Source: Cristatella mucedo (Eukaryota > Bryozoa > Phylactolaemata > Cristatellidae). From it: a DNA stretch of 63,000 nt. This document shows positions 58,780 to 63,000 of this stretch, piece by piece. The notes under the pieces are model-generated. The model saw nothing but the letters and a program-made list of their open reading frames with translations, was not told the DNA's origin and did no database searches. The stretch lies in contig WPIO01000011.1 of the NCBI GenBank assembly GCA_009760855.2, positions 2,594,501-2,657,500 on the forward strand, given 5' to 3'. Position 1 is the first letter of the stretch. Each line of letters starts with the position of its first letter. Both the position numbers and the translations under genes were made by a program.

Positions 58780-60450
58780 TGTGTGCACGAGTCCCACAGT
58801 CTAGGACCTGCAGAGCTAAAAATCTGTCGCCAACAGTCTTTAAGCAGAGGAATGGAACACAATGTATTGTCCTTACAGGACCTGAGGGCACGAAGACGCT
58901 GAAACTCGAGCAGTAGTTCAGCTAGGGGTGGAGGAGCCAAGTCGTGGTGGGCCCCCTGTGGGTCATCGTAAGAACTTTGCTCTGTATCCGCTGATTAACG
59001 GGCAGCCATCCTAGCTCTTTTAGCAAAGGAGACATATGGTCAAACCCCTTGGGATTTGCAAACTCGTCTTGCAACCATATTCATAGCCATCTGCAGTAGC
59101 CTAGATGCCTTTTCGGTAGCCCAGCCAACAGGGAATTACAATAATCTAGCCGAGACAAAACTAAGGAGCTAGTTAAATTTGTTGCAAGCCACAGTGGAAG
59201 ATCCTAATCTTAGATAGGGATCTGACGAGATGGCTAGCTGTAGAAGCAGTCTTCTGAATGAAGCTCCTAAAATTTAGGCAGTTGTCGAAAACGACACCTC
59301 CATTTCGAGCACATGATGATGGTCGCACAACAGCATTACCTATTAGAAGAGCAAAGCCTTCTCATCTAGCCACATGCTCGGGTGTCCTATGAGCAGCAGT
59401 TCGGTTTTATCGTCGTTTAGCTTCAAGAAATTTTCCGACATCCAGAATCGAATGTCGGCAAGGCAAGCATTCAGTTTCTCAGTTGCCACAGCAGATTCCG
59501 ACGGCTTGAACGACAAATACAACTGAGTATCATCAGCATAGAAGTGATATCCTATTCCATGGGCCTTAATCACTTTTCCCAGAGGTTGAGTATACATAGA
59601 GAACAGCAACAAACCGAGGACTAACCCTTGCGAGACTCCACAGGTGACCGATCTCGTGGGTGAGACCTGACTCTCACACGACACGGATTAAACACGATTA
59701 GACAAGTAAGATTTAAAACCACTCCAGTGCTTCGTCTGCCAGACCGATCTTTGTTATCAATCGTTCAAGTAGGATATCGTGATCAATGGTGTCGAAGGCA
59801 GCTGATAGATCTAGCAGCACCAGGTCAGTGACATTCCTGTCATAATTGCTGCATAGGATGTCATTGGCAACACGGAGGAGAGCAGTTTCAGTGGAGTGCT
59901 GCCTCTTGAATCCTGATTGAAATGTTTCCGACATTTCTTTCTTTTTAATGTGTGCTATACGCTGCTTAGCAACATTTTTCAAGAATCTTTGACAAAAATT
60001 GAAGAAGGGAAACTGGGCGACAGTTTGCAAGGACTTCTGTATCTAATCCAGGCTTTTTAAGTATCGGCCCAACGATTGCCGGTTTGAAGGACTTGGGTAC
60101 GACCTCTTTTTCCAAAGAAGCATTACAAATCTCGGTTATGGCAGGGCTAAGGTGGTCTGCCGGTGAAGACCACAGGGATGATGGTATAGCATCTTCAGGA
60201 GGTGAGCTCTTTTACTAGACCTTATTAAGATAGCCATATCGCTTGCAGAAACCTCGAAAAATCTTTTAATGAAGGTCACAGGTTGCGATTCCGCAAGTGC
60301 TATAGTCGGAGGGGGCTTAATGGAGGCACGAATGTGCACAATTCTTTCAGTAAAGGCTGAACATTTTTCGGCTGAGCCATTCATATCTGGGGAGTCAGAC
60401 CTCTCAGCATTGGCCAGTAAATTGTAAACCCTCTATAACTGTCCTATTGC
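58780..60450 (-). mobile_element. LINE family A, long decayed copy with RT
   Basis: On the - strand: FQSGFKRQHSTETALLRVAN, LVLLDLSAAFDTIDHDILLE, GVSQGLVLGLLLFSMYTQPL, FYADDTQLYLSFKP, then the C-terminal RSCKDN/LKDCWRQIFSSAGPRL region. Frameshifts and stops throughout. Confidence 0.83.
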
Positions 60451-60479
60451 AAAGGCTGACCGACCAATAAGAGAAAGAG

Positions 60480-61660
<1,181 letters not shown>

Positions 61661-61719
61661 GACTGGGAGACTTTGCTCTTCTCACAGGTGATGTTGTGCA
61701 AATGTCACCATGTGCTCGG

Positions 61720-62480
61720 AGTTACATGTCCTCTTCATTAATGGCTTAAATTTAAAAGTTCCATTAAAAAGACTGTCTAGACAGCTAGGCCATCACGTCC
61801 GAATAGGGACTGCCAACCGAGGCGGCATGCTAAAAATCTAACCAGCACTCTGGTTCAGTCTATGATGACCTACTGTAATTCCGTTTTGACTGGACTACCG
61901 GAAAAAAAACCATTAAGCCTCTGAAGCTGGTGATGAATTTGGCTGAAAGGCTAGTCAATAAATCCCAGAGGTTCGGCAATGTGTCTCTTTTGCTGAAGGA
62001 GATGCAATGGCTAGCAGTTGATAAAAGGATAGAGCAAAGCTTAAGATGACCCAAAAGGTCCGCCATGGCTTGGCTCCGCTCCATACCTAGCTGAACTGCT
62101 GCACCAGTTTCAGCCTCCTCGTGTCCTCAGGTCCTATGTGGACTATAAATTAGCTATTCCATTCCTCCAGATAGTTGGCAACAGAAGCTTTTGCTCTGAA
62201 GGTTCTAAATATGGAACCCACTTCCACAACTCTCCTGCTGCTGACTGTAGCACATCATTTCCAGCCGTCCTGAGCTGCAACTTCCACGACTCTTCCCTGC
62301 TGACTCTGCTATGCTTCTCACTTTCTCCTTGTTGCATGAGATAAGTATGTTGGCTATTGTGTACGCACCATACCGTAAGCCGCGTGGGGTTTGAGTTCAC
62401 AATGGAAAACTCCTGAATAACACCCGTACTTAGCCCCTCTGGCTTTGTGGAGTTATAGGTAGAGACACATGCATACACTC
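61720..62480 (+). mobile_element. LINE family A, 3' part
   Basis: Follows the order of 4640-5436: recognisable SLLLKEMQWLAVDKRIEQSL-like, then LAELLHQFQPPRVLRSYVD, LQIVGNRSFCSEGSK, ending in gtggagttataggtagagacac. Confidence 0.7.
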
Positions 62481-63000
62481 AGTCGAAAAAATCCTAGCAG
62501 TATGGCAACCAATGCTGTGGCTGTAAATTCGTAGGCATAGCAAGAGGGTTTTCTAAGATGATGGGCGTACGTAAATTATGTGAAGCATGTAAAAATATTC
62601 ATTGACAGCCCAATACGAACAAGTGCTCCTGGCATGTATGCAATTAGCATGGCGTCGTCACAACTCGATTCTTAATGACCTGCCTTGTCTGATCACTCAT
62701 AAAAACCACAAGCTTCTGCAGTGTCTCTGCTGCTTTCCCACCGAGCCTGAGATTTTCGGAAAAGGTCGGCGGCTACTGGTGTAGGACAAACACCCGCCTC
62801 AGCTGCCTGTCCATATTGCTCCATTGCCATTCCATGGGATTCAAATGAGGCGACTAGCTGGCTACTGACATAGCACCAAACAAGGATTCGTGAAGAATTA
62901 CTATACTTGAGTTACTGTTGGTCAAGCAAGTTGGATTCCAAACCTCAAATACTCTGCTTGGGGGTCGTTACATGTGGCAACAAGATAACGACCCAAAGCA
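62481..63000. other. No gene recognised
   Basis: Ordinary DNA to the window edge; the missing 5' exons of NBN are expected further right. Confidence 0.4.

Overview
This looks like nuclear DNA of a eukaryote, most probably an animal. Coding sequence is split into short exons with GT/AG introns, LINE-type retrotransposon relics of at least two families are everywhere, and there are long microsatellites. I see no bacterial operon structure. The species cannot be named from the window.

Two genes were rebuilt exon by exon. The first is on the + strand: six exons (30745-43836) with matching intron phases join into a 209-residue small GTPase of the RJL family, the family of animal DNAJC27. It has all five G motifs, but it ends in a low-complexity tail with no J domain and no prenylation cysteine. 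The second is on the - strand: phase-consistent exons between 54301 and 46020 encode the C-terminal half of nibrin (NBN/NBS1, of the MRE11-RAD50-NBS1 DNA-break complex). It carries the MRE11-binding NFKxFxK block followed by the conserved IIGGxDL block. The FHA/BRCT end was not found and probably lies beyond the right edge. The two genes converge tail to tail.

Left of the GTPase, also on the - strand, four phase-compatible exons (28451-26242) encode an unidentified Cys-rich, single-pass membrane protein. A signal-peptide-like ORF starts at 30320, head to head with the GTPase start at 30745, so the two may share a promoter region.

Layout: 1-330 LINE tail; 591-1157 microsatellite; 1160-9960 very CpG-rich DNA, split by a LINE at 3173-5436 and carrying several near-perfect hairpins; 10409-11155 a 750-bp CT/CTCTG tract; 11800-15550 LINE fragments, one nested in another; 15600-16160 a coding-like island; 17200-19000 a second CpG-rich block; 19690-23215 LINEs, including one copy with both endonuclease and reverse-transcriptase parts; 23215-26240 no recognised feature; 26242-30320 candidate membrane-protein gene; 30745-43836 RJL gene, whose introns hold microsatellites, LINE tails, a relic of a transposon-borne protein and a SPIN-like hAT miniature element with an 8-bp target duplication; 46020-54301 NBN; 54390-63000 mostly LINE relics.

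All protein and element names rest on motif recognition by eye. No database search was possible.
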